Assembly: GCA_039619475.1 (NCBI GenBank)
Contig: CM077115.1
Location: forward strand, 442,278,792-442,342,791
Direction of reading: 5' to 3'
DNA: 64,000 nucleotides
Source of the DNA: Icerya purchasi
Lineage: Eukaryota; Arthropoda; Insecta; Hemiptera; Monophlebidae
The translations under genes were made by a program, and so were the position numbers. Under the pieces are notes generated by a model. That model did not search any database. It saw only the letters and a list, made by a program, of their open reading frames with translations, and was not told where the DNA came from. Shown here piece by piece: positions 24,227-36,065 of this stretch (the first letter of the stretch is position 1; each line of letters starts with the position of its first letter).

Positions 24227-24234
24227 CGTGTACG
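24227..24234. repeat. Target-site duplication, left, of hAT element
   Basis: CGTGTACG directly precedes the element's CAGAGGCGG terminus; its partner CGTGTACA is at 27001-27008 (7 of 8 bases identical). Confidence 0.8.
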
Positions 24235-25084
24235 CAGAGGCGGCATAAGGCGTGGGCGACATAGGCGAGTAGTCTCGCGGTCCAAGGGACCTCGCGCTTC
24301 AAAGGTTTATGCATTAGGTACTTAAAAGTCATGACCGCGACGAAAAAATTTTACTCGTCATAAAACGATAAATATAATTAGCAATTCTCCGAACTGAAAA
24401 AACTTCTTTTTTTTTTTTAATTTAATTTTAATAAAGTACAATAGATAGATATCGCGACATGGCCAAATTCGGGTGTTGCTCTGTTAGTCGTCGATTTATG
24501 CTCGTTTTGGGCTATTAGTAAACTAATCAAACATATATTGATAAAAGCAACAATAAATTTGTATTTGAAAACAATCCATTGTATCTTTTTTTAATTATTT
24601 AATTATTATATTTCAGAAGCACCACTACGATTAGCACACCCTGCCGCCATCTAGTGGTATTTTTAACAAATTCTTTTGACCGGTTAATGACAGTTCAGAT
24701 AATTGCCCATCTTATTTAGTCTAGCAACATTTGCTAGCGTTACATTGCTATCGCGAGGAATCCCATTCGGCCAGAGCCGGCGGGTTTTTCCATTCCCGTA
24801 TGTTTAGTTTATTTTCACACTTTCCAAACGACCAGAAAGCCAGTCAAAATATCGCACGCGGTTTTGCGCCTCGTACGAATCTGTGTGTTATTATTATTTT
24901 GTCTTTCTGACGGTGTTTGATGTGAGAATAAGTGCGGTTTATTGTTTGATAACGACTGATATATCGCTACTTCTTAAATAAATAGGTAGTCTAATTAATC
25001 GGTCCAGCTCATTGAACTAAAATTAATAAATGGTTTTTGTTTGAAGTCTGTAGTTTTATTTCAACAAGAACTCTTTTATGTTCA

Positions 25085-26770
25085 GAACTTTTAAATTTCT
25101 TTTTTTGATGTGAAAAAATTATCGGAGTTCTTGCTGTCACTGAGACGACTGGAGAATATTTAACTAATGCATTATGGGAAAACTCGAAAAAAATGTCTTA
25201 AATATTCAAAACTGTCGTGGCCAAGGATACGACAATGGTGCAAATGTGGCAGGCGTAAATTATGGAGTTAAAACCGGAATATTAAACATTAATCCTAGGG
25301 CATCTTTCACACCCTCCGGTTGTTATAGCTGAAATCTGGCAACTAATGCTTCTGTGGCAGCAAAAACATTTTTCGGTTTTGTTCAGAAAATTTATTTGCT
25401 ATTTTCAAGTTCTAGCAAATGCTGGAAATAAATCAAAAAGGCAAACTAGCCTTTATCAGACACAAGCCGGGAGAGCATATTTTAAGCAGTGAAGGCCGTA
25501 TTATTGCAATTTAATGATATTGTTGAACGCATCGAAAGCTTAAAAAATCGAACAATTTGGCACACTCAATTATTGTGATTCGGTTTTCAACGAAATGTTT
25601 AATTCAGAATTTATATCATATCACATTACACGTACGGTATGAGATGATATTATTGCGAATTAATATCATAAGCAAATTATGGCAATCTGTACATGTCAAT
25701 TTAAGCATTGCTCTTGAACAAGGCCGTGTCCACGGGGTGGGTTTTGGGGATTAACCTCCCCCCATGAGAATTGAAATAGCTTAGGTACTTTATTAATATT
25801 TTATGCAAAATTTTTTGTTACGAGTATAATCAATAACATATGTAATTTTTATTGTTTATACAGTAATTCGTTTATTTAAATTATTAATATATGTATGTAT
25901 AAATCAAAATTATGGAAATTATTAATAGCATGAATATTAGTGAAAAATGTATTTTTATTTATAAAATAAATATGCGAAGAAAATTTTCAACCCCCCCCCC
26001 CCCCCCCCAAAAAAAAATTCTGGGCACGGGCCTGCTCTTGAACATTTGCGTACATTTTGTGACTGGGTCAAAGAATACCGACCAATTTGATTCGAAAAAT
26101 GCTTATGTCTGATGCTCGTCAATTTATTAAAGAAAAGCAGTTATGATCTACCAAAAGACTTTAAAAATAAAAGGGTAGCCAAAAAGAAGAAAAGAATGTT
26201 CGATTATGAAGAAAGCGATCAACCTGTATACAGTGTCTCCCAATAGACGATATGAAACAGATTTTTTTAACGCCATGATTGATTCTATAATAAGCAATAT
26301 AGATTCAAGATTTATTTCTTTTAAATAATATTTTTAAAATTTTGGTTTTCTCTATGATCTAAACAAGTTAAAAAAAAAAGTATATATTCCTAAAGAATAA
26401 TTATTAAAAAACTGTCAAAATTTACACACTGTCCTGCGAGTGGGACAGAGCAGCGACTTCTAACCTTACGAATTGTACGAAGAATTAATAACAATGCTCT
26501 CCCAAATTTACTCAATCTTCATTGAAAAATGTGAAACATCTAATCTAATACGTAACAGAAAATAATTCGAAAGAAAATTACCCGAATAAATTTACAGTCG
26601 TCATTCGAATTTTGCTAACAATACACCGGTGGTAAGTTTGGCGTCCGCTGAAACGAGCTTTTCAAAATTAAAACTAATTAAAAATTATTTAAAAAGTACA
26701 ACGGGTCAGGAAAGACATTCAGCTATGGCAGTTTTATCTATTGAAACAGTTACAGCATCTCTAAACTGAA
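25085..26770 (+). pseudogene. hAT transposase (ZMYM1/DUF4371-like), interrupted by a MITE
   Basis: The reading starts near VTETTGEYLT (25130, frame-shifted) and runs into NIQNCRGQGYDNGANVAGVN and NPRASFTPSGC (25200-25330), strongly conserved catalytic-domain motifs of ZMYM1-like hAT transposases. FFGFVQKIYLLFSS follows near 25370. The MITE interrupts after LSIALEQ (about 25718). Beyond it come PKDFKNKRVAKKKKRMFDYE near 26160 and the C-terminal dimerisation domain VSLASAETSFSKLKLIKNYL followed by STTGQERHSAMAVLSIE (26640-26750). A few stops remain. The dimerisation domain is nearly intact, so this copy decayed more recently than the other two hAT relics here. Confidence 0.82.
25719..26034 (+). 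mobile_element. hAT-type MITE, copy 1 (316 bp), nested in the hAT transposase
   Basis: Terminal repeats CAAGGCCGTGTCC (left) and CAGGCCCGTGCCC (right, reverse complement) are flanked by a perfect 8-bp duplication CTCTTGAA at 25711-25718 and 26035-26042. The interior contains GTACTTTATTAATATTTTATG, TACGAGTATA, an AT-rich core, TATGCGAAGAAAATTTTCAA and a C run (25991-26008). The same interior words occur in copies 2 and 3. Non-coding. Confidence 0.93.
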
Positions 26771-27000
26771 TTACGATAGTATTATTAAGCAACTCCTCAG
26801 TAAGACTAAAAGTAGGAAATATCTGTTTCTTTAATTCATTTCTTTTATTTTTTGTCAAAGAATCTAGTTTACATTTTTAAGAATAAAAATTGGACAGTTG
26901 CAATAGTTTTCTATTTTATAAAATCCGTCTTCTTGCGCCACCGCAGGGCCTCGCAAAATTTACCTCGCCCACATAAAATTTAGGTCTTGCCCCGGCATTG

Positions 27001-27008
27001 CGTGTACA
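27001..27008. repeat. Target-site duplication, right, of hAT element
   Basis: CGTGTACA, partner of 24227-24234. Confidence 0.8.
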
Positions 27009-27153
27009 TGTGTCATGGATGGGGACATTGTATTTGTAAATTAGTTCTCGATTTTCTCAAGGATCGAAAGCTTATACTAAAATTGAATTTCAGATTAACC
27101 TTTTTGCTTAATGTAAAACGTTTAATTAAACGTGAAATCGGAGATAAACAAAA

Positions 27154-27892
27154 ATTTTTTTTTTTTTTTTTTTTTAATGAGTTCGTCGACATGGACATTG
27201 GCCCAAGAACAGTGGAATAGAGGGAAAAGAGAGACTCAGATCCTTACACGATCAGAGATAGCTGACAGTAAAGAATCGAGAGCTAGAATAACCGAAGGAG
27301 AAGAAAGGGAGATAATGAATGAAGCACAGTATGAAGCGCGAATATCGGTTTCTAAGAGGAAAGAGTAGAAAGAATCTTGTTCAGTTGATAATTACGAACA
27401 AGTGAAAACATTATATGATCGGGGTCAGAAATACATTGATCGCCGGGAGGGTGCAATGGACAATAAGGAGAAGGCACGAGAGAATAACGGAACAATGAGG
27501 AAGGGAGCAAACCATAAAACGCAAGCGGCAAATCGCAGAGAGATTAGAACGGCGCATAGAAGGAAAGTTAATAAACCATGGAAAACGTGGAAGGGAAGGT
27601 TGAATAGACAAGAAAAAGGAGTTCGGGTTGAAGAATGAAGAGACACGTAGGGAGTTAAACCATAGTCTGGAATGAGCAGCTGCAGACAAAAGGGTAATAT
27701 TAGAAGCTGAGAAGGCAGGAAGAAACCTACCAGAAGAGGAAGATAATCGAGCGAATGAGTCAACCAACTCATTTCCCTCGATTCCGGAATGACCAGGAAT
27801 CCAAAGGAAATCCGTTTGGATAAAGTGGGAAAGGAAAAGATCGTGAATTAAGGAACGAATAAGGAGAATGATACAGTCGGTAGAGTGAGAAG
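27154..27892 (-). mobile_element. LINE family A, 3' fragment with target duplication
   Basis: A T run at 27156-27174 is the poly-A tail in minus sense. GGAGATAAACAAAA at 27140-27153 is repeated at 27893-27906, a 14-bp target duplication giving exact borders (739 bp). The minus frame 27411-27767 reads VDSFARLSSSSGR, FFLSIQPSLPRFPWFINFPS and MRRSNLSAICRLRF, the family C-terminal run. The conserved HIFFECP knuckle is not clear here. It lies immediately after the hAT element's right end. Confidence 0.88.
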
Positions 27893-27906
27893 GGAGATAA
27901 ACAAAA

Positions 27907-28388
27907 TTATTAATTCACACCTATAGACACTCCTGATAGTTGAAAACGAACATAATACATACTGGATTCGATTAAAAATCGAAATACCGGTGAAAACAGA
28001 AACTCTATGTGATTGATTAATCGTTTTTTTTGGTTTTCTGTTTTAAACACAAATCGGTCATCTAATTTTAAAAATAATGAAAAAAACTTCAACTTATAAA
28101 AAAATCGTAAGTATTTACAACATTTTTCGGTTAATATTACACGACATAAATAAATACACCGAAAATTACATTTTACGCGTTATTAAATTTTCTTTTCTAT
28201 TCAATTTGACTCCGTAACATGGTAAGATTGCACTCTGCAAAAAGGGCCATTTTCTTTTTAGTGTTGGGAAGGTTTTTTGTTTTTTTCCTTACGTTATGCC
28301 AATGTACATAATAATCACCTAGTGGTTATTAGAAGTAAATGTATTATCGATATTCTCCTAAAGCTTATACTATACTTTGTGACTGAAC
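27907..28388. other. AT-rich spacer, nothing recognised
   Basis: Sequence between two family A insertions without recognisable motifs. Confidence 0.5.
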
Positions 28389-29500
28389 TTTTTTTCTTTT
28401 TTTTGGATTTGTCTACAAGGACATTGGCCCACGAACAAAGGAAAAGAGGTGCAGCAAGGGACTCAGATCTTCACACGATGAGAGATAGCCGACAAGAAAT
28501 AATCAAGAGCTTGGACAACAGAAGGAGGAGGAAGGAAGAGAATGAACGAAAGTGGTATGGAGTGAAATAATCGATTTGTAAAAAGGAAGAGTAAATAGAA
28601 GCTTGATCGGTTGCAGGAGACGAACACCGGAACATTATGTGAAATTGGATATTGGAGGGATGCAATGGACAATAAGGAAACGGTACAAGGAGAGTAACGG
28701 AAAAGCGGGGAAAGGAGCAAACTCGAAACGCAGGCGGCAAATCACAGAGACGTTGGAGTGACGCATGGAAGGAAAGTCAAGAAACCAGGGGAAGCGAAGA
28801 AGGGAAGGCTGAATAGCTAGGAAAAAGGAATCCGGGTTGGAAAATGAGGAAACGTAAGAGTCAAATGAGCAGCTGCGCAGATATAGAAGGGTAATATTGG
28901 AAGAAGAGAAAACAGGAAGAAACCTAGCGGAAGATTATGATAGCCGAGCGAATGAGTCAACTAACTCATTACCCTCAATTCCGGCATGACCAGAAATTCA
29001 AAAGATATCAGTTTAGATTAAATAGGAAAGGAAGAGATCACGAATCAAGGAGCGAATATGAAGAATAACACATAGTCGATTGAGTAAGAACGAAGAGGAG
29101 ATGCGATAGGCTGCAGCACGCTGTGAGCATCCGACAGGATAAGGCTATTGCGAGAGACAGGAGAGGACCTGATAAAAAAAAGAGCACGCAGAATAGCAGA
29201 GAACTCCGCATAGAAGATTGAACAAAAGGAGGGAAGTTTAAAAGACTCGACATAATATATAAAAGAACAGAAAAAAGCTGCACCAAGGCCATTGGGTCCC
29301 TTGGAGTCATCAGTGAAAATCGAAAAAAGGTTAGGGAAAGAAGAGCTTAGATTCGGTAAAAATTTCGATCTAACAACATTATGAATGACGGTTTAGGAGA
29401 AATCGGAGAATTAGAGTAGAGTTAATAGGATGAAGAAAAGAGGGAAAATTGAAGAAGAAATATGGGAGTTTATCGTGAATGTAGAAATACAGAAAAATAA
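28389..29500 (-). mobile_element. LINE family A, degenerate copy
   Basis: The T run at 28389-28404 is the poly-A tail. The 3' UTR (GTCTACAAGGACATTGGCCC) matches the one at 27184 (GTCGACATGGACATTGGCCC). The purine-rich plus strand continues to about 29500, with CCATTGGGTCCCTTGGAGTC near 29300 shared with 14210-14235. Minus-strand frames are broken throughout, and no intact RNase H motif can be read. No target duplication was found, so the right border is approximate. Confidence 0.7.
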
Positions 29501-30002
29501 TCTTTTAATTGCACATAGCCTTTTAAGTGTAAAATTGTTTTCGTTGTAAATTAAAAATTTCCAATTCTATTTCAAAAATGTATTTCGGACGGGAATAATT
29601 TTGGGGCTCCACCATCGCGATAAAACCAAATTTGTTTTTTCTAATTTTTTCATTTCTCCTGAAGGATCAAAGGTAAATCTCTAATCGACACGCGTGTTTT
29701 TCCCTTTCAGCGCTAGATGGTATTACATTTATCAAATAATTAATATAAGACTGCGGGAAAAAATATTTATAAAAGAAAAAAATCCTCTCATCTTCTATAA
29801 CATCAATTAATTAGAAAAACAAATTAAGGAAACAGCTGATTGTAATTAAAAAAAAAAAAAAAAAAGCAACTAATTACATGAAATTTACTTTTACTTTTAT
29901 ACAAGCGCCACTTCCTTTCTTAATTTGTTATGAAATCAAAGTTCAGTTGTTTTTTTTTAATTTCAAATTTCATTTCGCGAAGTTAAAAAATAAATAAAAC
30001 TT

Positions 30003-30055
<53 letters not shown>

Positions 30056-30417
30056 CGCATTTTTTCCGACTGAACCATGCTAATTTTTGTGTTAAGCCCG
30101 TATCGCTATATTTGCATAACTGAAATAAAAGAAAAGAAAAAAATACACAAATATTTACATTCTGTTAACGAGTATGATAAACTATTTGAAGAGCTGTTCA
30201 TTTGTTCATTATAAAATGCACCGAAGGTCATTGTTAAAATTTAATCTATATACGGCTTTCGCTCCATCTCTACAATCAGCACGGTGCCATATCGAACAGA
30301 TCATCGTTCCATAATAATTGCTGCCCCAATTTCTCTATACAGTTCCTAGAGACGAGTTTAATGACTCGTGATAGCGCCCAATTCTTATTCTCCAAATCTT
30401 TCGCTAGTTATTTATCG
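29501..30417. other. AT-rich spacer with (TAA)n
   Basis: Contains a poly-A run (29850-29866), a (TAA)n array at 30007-30054 and otherwise anonymous sequence. Confidence 0.55.
30007..30054. repeat. (TAA)n microsatellite
   Basis: About sixteen uninterrupted TAA/AAT units. Confidence 0.95.
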
Positions 30418-30990
30418 TACAAGGAGATGATCTGCGGGTCACCGATTTTGATGAAATTTGGCAGATCGATAGAATACCATAATGAGAATATATGAACTGT
30501 GTAAAATACTATTAGAATGAAACTTTTTCATTTACGCGAGAAATTTTAATTTATAGAAGCCGCATTTAACGCATGATATATATATATAGCCGCTTTTTAG
30601 ACAAAAATATGCAATAATAAATTCCAGATTATGTTTATACTTATTTTATGCAGGTGGTTCGGAAGACTGATTGTATTCTAAAATGAAGTATGTATATCGA
30701 ACGAAAAAAATTTAAAAAAACAATAAAATAATTTTTAAAAAAAAACAATTTTTTTTAATTTAATAAAAATTTAAATACGTAATTTATTATATTGATCTCG
30801 TATAAAAACATAAATCATGATAGACTTATTTTGTGGCGTAGTGATAAAAATCATGTCTATTTATATAAGTTGAAAATAAGGTTTGGATCCCCCGAACGTT
30901 ATGTCAAATTTTCGATCTTTTCTTTTAATTATTAATTCTTATTATCTAATTTATTTTAATTCTTTATGCATAACTATATAAATATAATAA
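30418..30990 (+). repeat. Left arm of a large inverted repeat, with pol III-like boxes
   Basis: Begins ACAAGGAGA...CTGCGGGTC and contains GGTTCGGAAGACTGATTGTA, GACTTATTTTGTGGCGTAG and GGTTTGGATCCCCCGAACG. The same words occur in reverse order and orientation at 33340-33690. TGGCGTAGTGATA and GGTTTGGATCCC lie about 45 nt apart and resemble tRNA-type box A and B, so each arm may carry an old tRNA-derived segment. The arms enclose the hAT relic at 31790-33010. The left arm has about 190 bp not present in the right. Confidence 0.75.
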
Positions 30991-31789
30991 CAATTTTTAA
31001 ACATTTAAATTATTTAACGACCGTTTTTTAATTTGTTTTATTAATTACATGTGTAGCGGTCTAGATGCGCATACGTGATAATATAAAAAATTATTAATTA
31101 ATAAACATTAAATTCAACTGCGCCTTTAATATCTCTCTAGTGGTGGTGGTCTGCAGCAAAATCATATTGCAGGAAAAAAAACCAACTGTAATTCCGGCAG
31201 AAGCAAAATTAATAGGAAATAATCTTTCTAACTAATCCGTTCTCTTTGACTCTATCAATTATCATCACCTACCCTCTGTGCGATACTAAACTATGAGTGG
31301 TTTTCCTCTAGACTTTCAGATAAACGTGAGATATTTTTAAATGTAAATAAAATTTGTTTTTCAAATGAAAAATTAAGAAAAACGTTACACTTGTAGTAAT
31401 AATTCATTCATATGTTGCAGTAAATGTCGCGGGAATTGCGCTGTTTTATCTGTTTTTACATCACCCCAAATTATGAAAGTAAAGATTAAGTTTGTAGCAT
31501 TTTAATTAAATATTCATTAACACTCTTACTTTATATATGTAGATGAGCATATTTATTCATATACATACTTTTTTATTATATTTATATTTACATACATTTA
31601 CATATACACACCGACGTATATAAAGAGGGGGTTTTAGAGGTTTGAACCCCCTCCTTAGCCACGAAAAAGCCCGAATATTAACCGAATACACTATCGTAGT
31701 GTATAACTTCGCATTGTCGCTTTGGATTGGATTTAAAATAGTCTGAATCTTTTTATGTTTTTATTTGGGTTATACTTGAGTAGGAATGA

Positions 31790-33010
31790 ATGTCCAAGTT
31801 TATTTATCAAAATGTATATTATATTGTCTCTAGTCCTTGGAATAATGATGAGGAAAAGCTGAAAGCTTTAAAAGAGCCTTGGAACCTACCGAAGATACTT
31901 TTAAGTTTACAGTCGCTGGCGAGAGGAATTTTTCTTTTCAATGTCGTTGAACTACGAAACACTCGTGACTTGCGTATTCAAACATCATTTAGGGAGCACT
32001 TTGCGAACTATGTGTTCTACTTGGAACAGGGCGAGGCGGATATCAAGATCATGGAGTCCTTGTTAATAAGCCGTTTACTAACTGGAAAAACGCTTTAGAA
32101 AACATTAATAATCACACAAATACAAAATACCACAAATTCGCTTTAGAGCAAGCAGCAAACTTTGTAAAGTTCGCGAAAGGTAAAAATCTATTAATGTTGA
32201 GGAGTCTATGAACCTGAAAGGTCATAAAATTGCTGAAGATAACCACGAGAGATTAAAAGCTATTATAGAAAAGTTCTTTCATGCAGAAGACAGGAAATGG
32301 TCCTAAGAGGAAACCATGATTATGAAGTTGGAATAAACGAACCTGCTTACAATGACGGCAATTTTCGAGTACTTCTCCATTTTCGTGTTCGATTTGGTGA
32401 TGAATCACTATTAAGAGTGCCATTTACTTACACAAGACAATGTATACTTGATCAGGAATTTAAAATGAAGCGATCGAACTATTATGCGCTGATGCTATTC
32501 AAGCGCATGTACTTAAAAAAGGATCAAAGAGGCTGGGCTTTTTTTGCGGTACTGGCAGATGAGACTCGAAACATATTGCGGCGGAAACAACTAGCCTTTT
32601 AGCACACAAGAAAAACTGAAAAAAATAGTACAAACATTTCTTGGTGAAAATGAAGGTACGATATTTCTAAGTGAATATAAGATACTACGCAATATCATTG
32701 GAAATCTGCTACGCAAAAATCTACCACTGCAGTAGAAGCTATTGATCATTGGAATTAGCAGTTTTTTCCTTTGATAAAAAAAGCTTCTTATTATATTAGC
32801 CGCACTTCCAGTGTTCACTGCGACCTCAGAAAAATGTTTCTCCAATTAAGAACCAATATTAGGAATCGAACGGATGACGAAAAAACATTGGTCTTATTCT
32901 TTTGAGCATTCACCCCATGAACCGGTGGTAAAAATAGATTCTAAGGAAATTGTAAATAAGTTGGCAATAAAACGTAATCGAATCAATTTAAAATTTAAAA
33001 TTACATTCTT
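31790..33010 (+). pseudogene. hAT transposase relic (DUF4371-like), internally deleted
   Basis: Plus-strand pieces: NALENINNHTNTKYHKFALE near 32080 (the zinc-finger-region 'W--AL--H--S--H' pattern of ZMYM1-like hATs); ERLKAIIEKFF near 32250; a 101-codon frame at 32297-32602 with NDGNFRVLLHFRVRFGDES (DUF4371 'NEGNFxALLxFRVxxGD') and FFAVLADETRNILRRKQL ('FSILADETxDISxKEQL'); then AALPVFTATSEKCFS near 32810 and NIRNRTDDEKTLVL near 32850 (C-terminal dimerisation domain). The middle of the catalytic domain is missing, and frameshifts are present, so it is inactive. The GGGGG-rich motifs near 31628 and 33170 may be its own degenerate termini. Confidence 0.78.
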
Positions 33011-33339
33011 TATTATTGCTATATTATTGCATAAAAATATAAGCAAAGAACGAAATAAGATTATATTATTTAATATAATAAATAATAATATAATAACATA
33101 GAACGACCTACTGTTTTATTTTGCTTAAAAACAAATTATGAAAATTTCAGATTTGAACCCCCCATTGGAAAGCTATATATCCGTCCGTGCATATACATAT
33201 ATATTTATATATATTATATATACACCCACAACACATGTTTATCGTTTATACAAATGTAAATAATAAAAGCTTGAAAATATTTATTGCCTTTGTATTTTTT
33301 TTATTTTATTGACCTGGATTTCGCCTTATTGTACTTACA

Positions 33340-33690
33340 TAGTTATGTATAAAAAATTAAAATAATTAGATAATAAGAATTAATCATTAAAAATATAAGA
33401 TCAAAAATTATGTATGACACGAGGGAGGGGGGGGGGGATTCGCACCCAAACCTAACATAATTTTTATCACTACGCCACAAAACAAGTCCATCACGATTTA
33501 TGTTTTTATACTAGATCAACATAATAAATGACGTATTTAAATTTTTATTAAATTAAAAAATTGATTTTTTTTAAAATTATTTATTTTTTTTTTTATTTTT
33601 TTTGTTTGATATACTTCATTTTAGAATGTAATCGGTCTTCCGAACCCAATGCACGACCCGCAGGTCGTGACTTCTCCTTGTTAAAGGTTG
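33340..33690 (-). repeat. Right arm of the large inverted repeat
   Basis: Reverse-complement partner of 30418-30990. On the minus strand it reads ACAAGGAGAAGTCACGACC, GGTTCGGAAGACCGATT, TTTTGTGGCGTAGTGATAAA and GGGTGCGAATCCC (box-B-like). A G run at 33424-33437 lies inside it. Confidence 0.75.
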
Positions 33691-34419
33691 TTTTAGAAAA
33701 CTTTATTAAAAATAAACAATAAACACTTTAATAAAGTAAGAAAACATAATATATATTTAAATTTTGATATAAAATTTTACCACGACAAGAGGATGCATTA
33801 AATATGAGAAAATCTATTTTTTAGCAAATCGTAAGTTTTCTCATTTATTGATCTTTCTCTATTATTTGCATTTTACTACTACACCATCATTTCTTACGTT
33901 CGTTAATTTTATCGCTTTATATTCAACACGACAGGAACTACCGATTTCTGATTTTAATTCTAAACCGACTTGATCTTCATCGAAATTCACAGAATTTACT
34001 TAAAGTCTTCCTATTACTCTGTATTTTAGTCACGTTCTTGATGCATCAATTTTCAATTCTTAACTTCGCATTTGAAGTTTTTTTGTTTTTGTTTTTTTTT
34101 TGAATTTCCTTCAGCCGTTATATGAATTAGAAGTGTAAACGCAGAGTTATCGGGAATTAACATTGTGCCATTTTCTTCCGTAGTTAATACTATAATGAAC
34201 TTTCAATACGCAATAATCGTAAATATTAAGAAAATGAAATGTACCAATAACAAGCAGTAAATAAACGTATAATACATTTGTTTTTTTTTGTAATCCTTTT
34301 GCATATATTACGTATTATATTTTTTATATGTTTATTTATCCTTTGTTATTGGTATATTTAATTTTTTCATTATTTATAATTCTAACAAACGGATATGATT
34401 AAAATTACTATATATTCAA
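33691..34419. other. AT-rich spacer, nothing recognised
   Basis: Anonymous AT/T-rich sequence. No coding motif or repeat boundary seen. Confidence 0.5.
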
Positions 34420-34725
34420 TTGCAATATACCATTGCCTTACGAGCTGGATTCCTGTTGCGCGGAACACCGATTTCATTTTCAGTAGGAGCCATATTGGTT
34501 GTTTCTATATGAGAGATAACCATGATATTAGTCTTTCCTGCATTCAAACCGATGTTTTCTACTCCCTAAACAAGCGATTCGAGATATTGTAAACTTCCTG
34601 CAATGAGTGCTCTATCGTCGGCATAATATCACATGTTATTGATTTTCATTCCTTAAATTTTGATGCCCTCATTCGAACTGTCCAAGGCGTCTTTAAAAAT
34701 CTGATCAGCGTAAGGTTTTCCTCAA
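34420..34725 (-). mobile_element. RTE-like LINE, RT palm fragment
   Basis: The minus strand reads YADQIFKDALDSSNEGIKI, then GMKINNM-YYADDRALIAGS, LQYLESLV and IGLNAGKTNIMVISH. YADD is RT catalytic motif C and the 'INNIRYADDTALIAxS...GLxxNxxKTxxMVIS' context is typical of RTE-type endonuclease-RTs of insects. One stop lies between EGIKI and GMKINN. It is the same class as the C-terminal piece at 1954-2225, but no overlap exists to test whether they are one family. Confidence 0.8.
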
Positions 34726-35149
34726 TTCCGTTAAATTTTCATTTTAATACGTCTAACAGCATAAGTAGAATACAAAATATTGACCATGTATGTATGTTGT
34801 TTCCTGTATACATTTTTTTTTTTAAGATTAGGGAACGGTTTTTTCTCTCTTCCTGTTAAACTCGTTAATAAGCTAAATTTTGTGCCACCACGCACCTCAT
34901 TGTATGCGATAATTTTTTATCCGCGCGTCAAAATTTTGGTTAACCGATTTTTCATTATGAAGAAATTAACACACGTGTAAAGAGTTTTATGGAATTCCGC
35001 CGGTTTCAGAAATACGCGCTATGATAACCTACATCCATCATGTTTTAAGTATAAAATTGACCTTTAGTCTTGTAATACTAATCAGATGAATCGATCATCT
35101 TTCGCATTCCAATTTTTCTTAAAAATACACTTATTACAGAATAGACACT
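34726..35149. other. Spacer between RTE-like and Jockey fragments
   Basis: Nothing recognised. Confidence 0.5.
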
Positions 35150-36065
35150 TGTTTTGAGCGTGCTAAATAATCAATCAACCGATTGGATGTCTTTGCACAG
35201 TCCCAGCATTGAATACTATTGACAATCAATCATACGTGCATTACACAGACTGAGCATAAAAGCCCAATCAACCAATAAATCTGTCTTAATTTACGTATAG
35301 TTAATTCTTTTTTCATATTGACATGCCTCTTCCAATTCAGTCTCGAATCTAAATGCGAACCTTCAGGTGTATTTAGCGGAGTCCGATCTCGGAATAAGAA
35401 GGCGATCATATAGGACAGGTCTTAGAATTACGGAGCGTAAACAGGCACAGATTTTTCTTGATTAATCTTGATCTTCCAATCACATGTCCATTTGTTAATT
35501 TTTTCTTCTGCATATTGCAAGTTAGTCGTAGCCAATCCTGGAGAATCGCCAACTGACAAGATGGCTGCGTTATCTGCAAAGGTAGCAATCGTCGTCTCGG
35601 CTGTTGTTGGAATGTCAGCTGTATAATACAATATAAATATAGAGGAGGTCTTAAGACGCTATCATGTGGAACACCAGCCTGTATTGGATGAAATTTGGAC
35701 TTTGCTTCTTCGTAAGAAACTCTGAAGGATCTATCAGAGATATATGATTCAAGAAGTTGGCATATATTTTCCGGTAGCAGGTTGCTCATTTTATAGATCA
35801 ACCCTTCATGCCAGACTCGGTCAAAAGCTTGCTATATGTCTAGAAAAACCGCTGGACAGCAGTATTTTTTTTTCTTCAAAGGCTGTTTCAGTTAACTTAG
35901 TTATACGATGCACGCATGGTCAATCGTAGAGTGCTGACTGCGAAAGCCAAACTGATGATCTGGTATCCTTAAAAAGGGCTTGAGCCGCTTAAGTAGTTTT
36001 TCAAATAATTTTGATATAGAAGGTAACAAAGAGAAACAAGTGTCTTCGAAGCATCACTGGGGGGA
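35150..36065 (-). mobile_element. Jockey-type LINE fragment, RT palm and thumb
   Basis: Minus-strand order: IPDHQFGFRSQHSTIDHAC near 35950 (RT 'HQFGFRxxHST' block), LPENICQLLESYISDRSFRV and SYEEAKSKFHPIQAGVPHDS near 35700-35790 (around motif B, GVPQGS mutated to GVPHDS), YYTADIPTTAETTIATFADN near 35600 (motif C: FADD changed to FADN), DWKIKINQEKS near 35480, and RLNWKRHVNMKKELTIRKLR near 35310. IQCWDCAKTSN near 35200 recalls the 'GIQLWGxAxxSN' thumb motif. The same family as, or very close to, the larger copy at 46752-50006. A catalytic Asp is lost, and frames shift between motifs B and C. Confidence 0.85.

Larger units (their letters stand above)
24235..27000 (+). mobile_element. Full-length hAT element with termini and 8-bp target duplication
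   Basis: The left end reads CAGAGGCGGCATAAGGCG and the right end, reverse-complemented, CAATGCCGGGGCAAGACC. Both then carry a subterminal GTGGGCGA and a GCG(A/C)GG block, a typical degenerate hAT terminus. The 8-bp duplication CGTGTAC(G/A) on both sides is the hAT hallmark. The 2.77-kb element holds a plus-strand transposase relic (25085-26770) and is interrupted by a MITE at 25719-26034. The transposase lacks its N-terminal part; 24300-25080 shows no recognisable zinc finger, so this copy probably lost 5' coding sequence or has a long 5' region. Confidence 0.88.
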
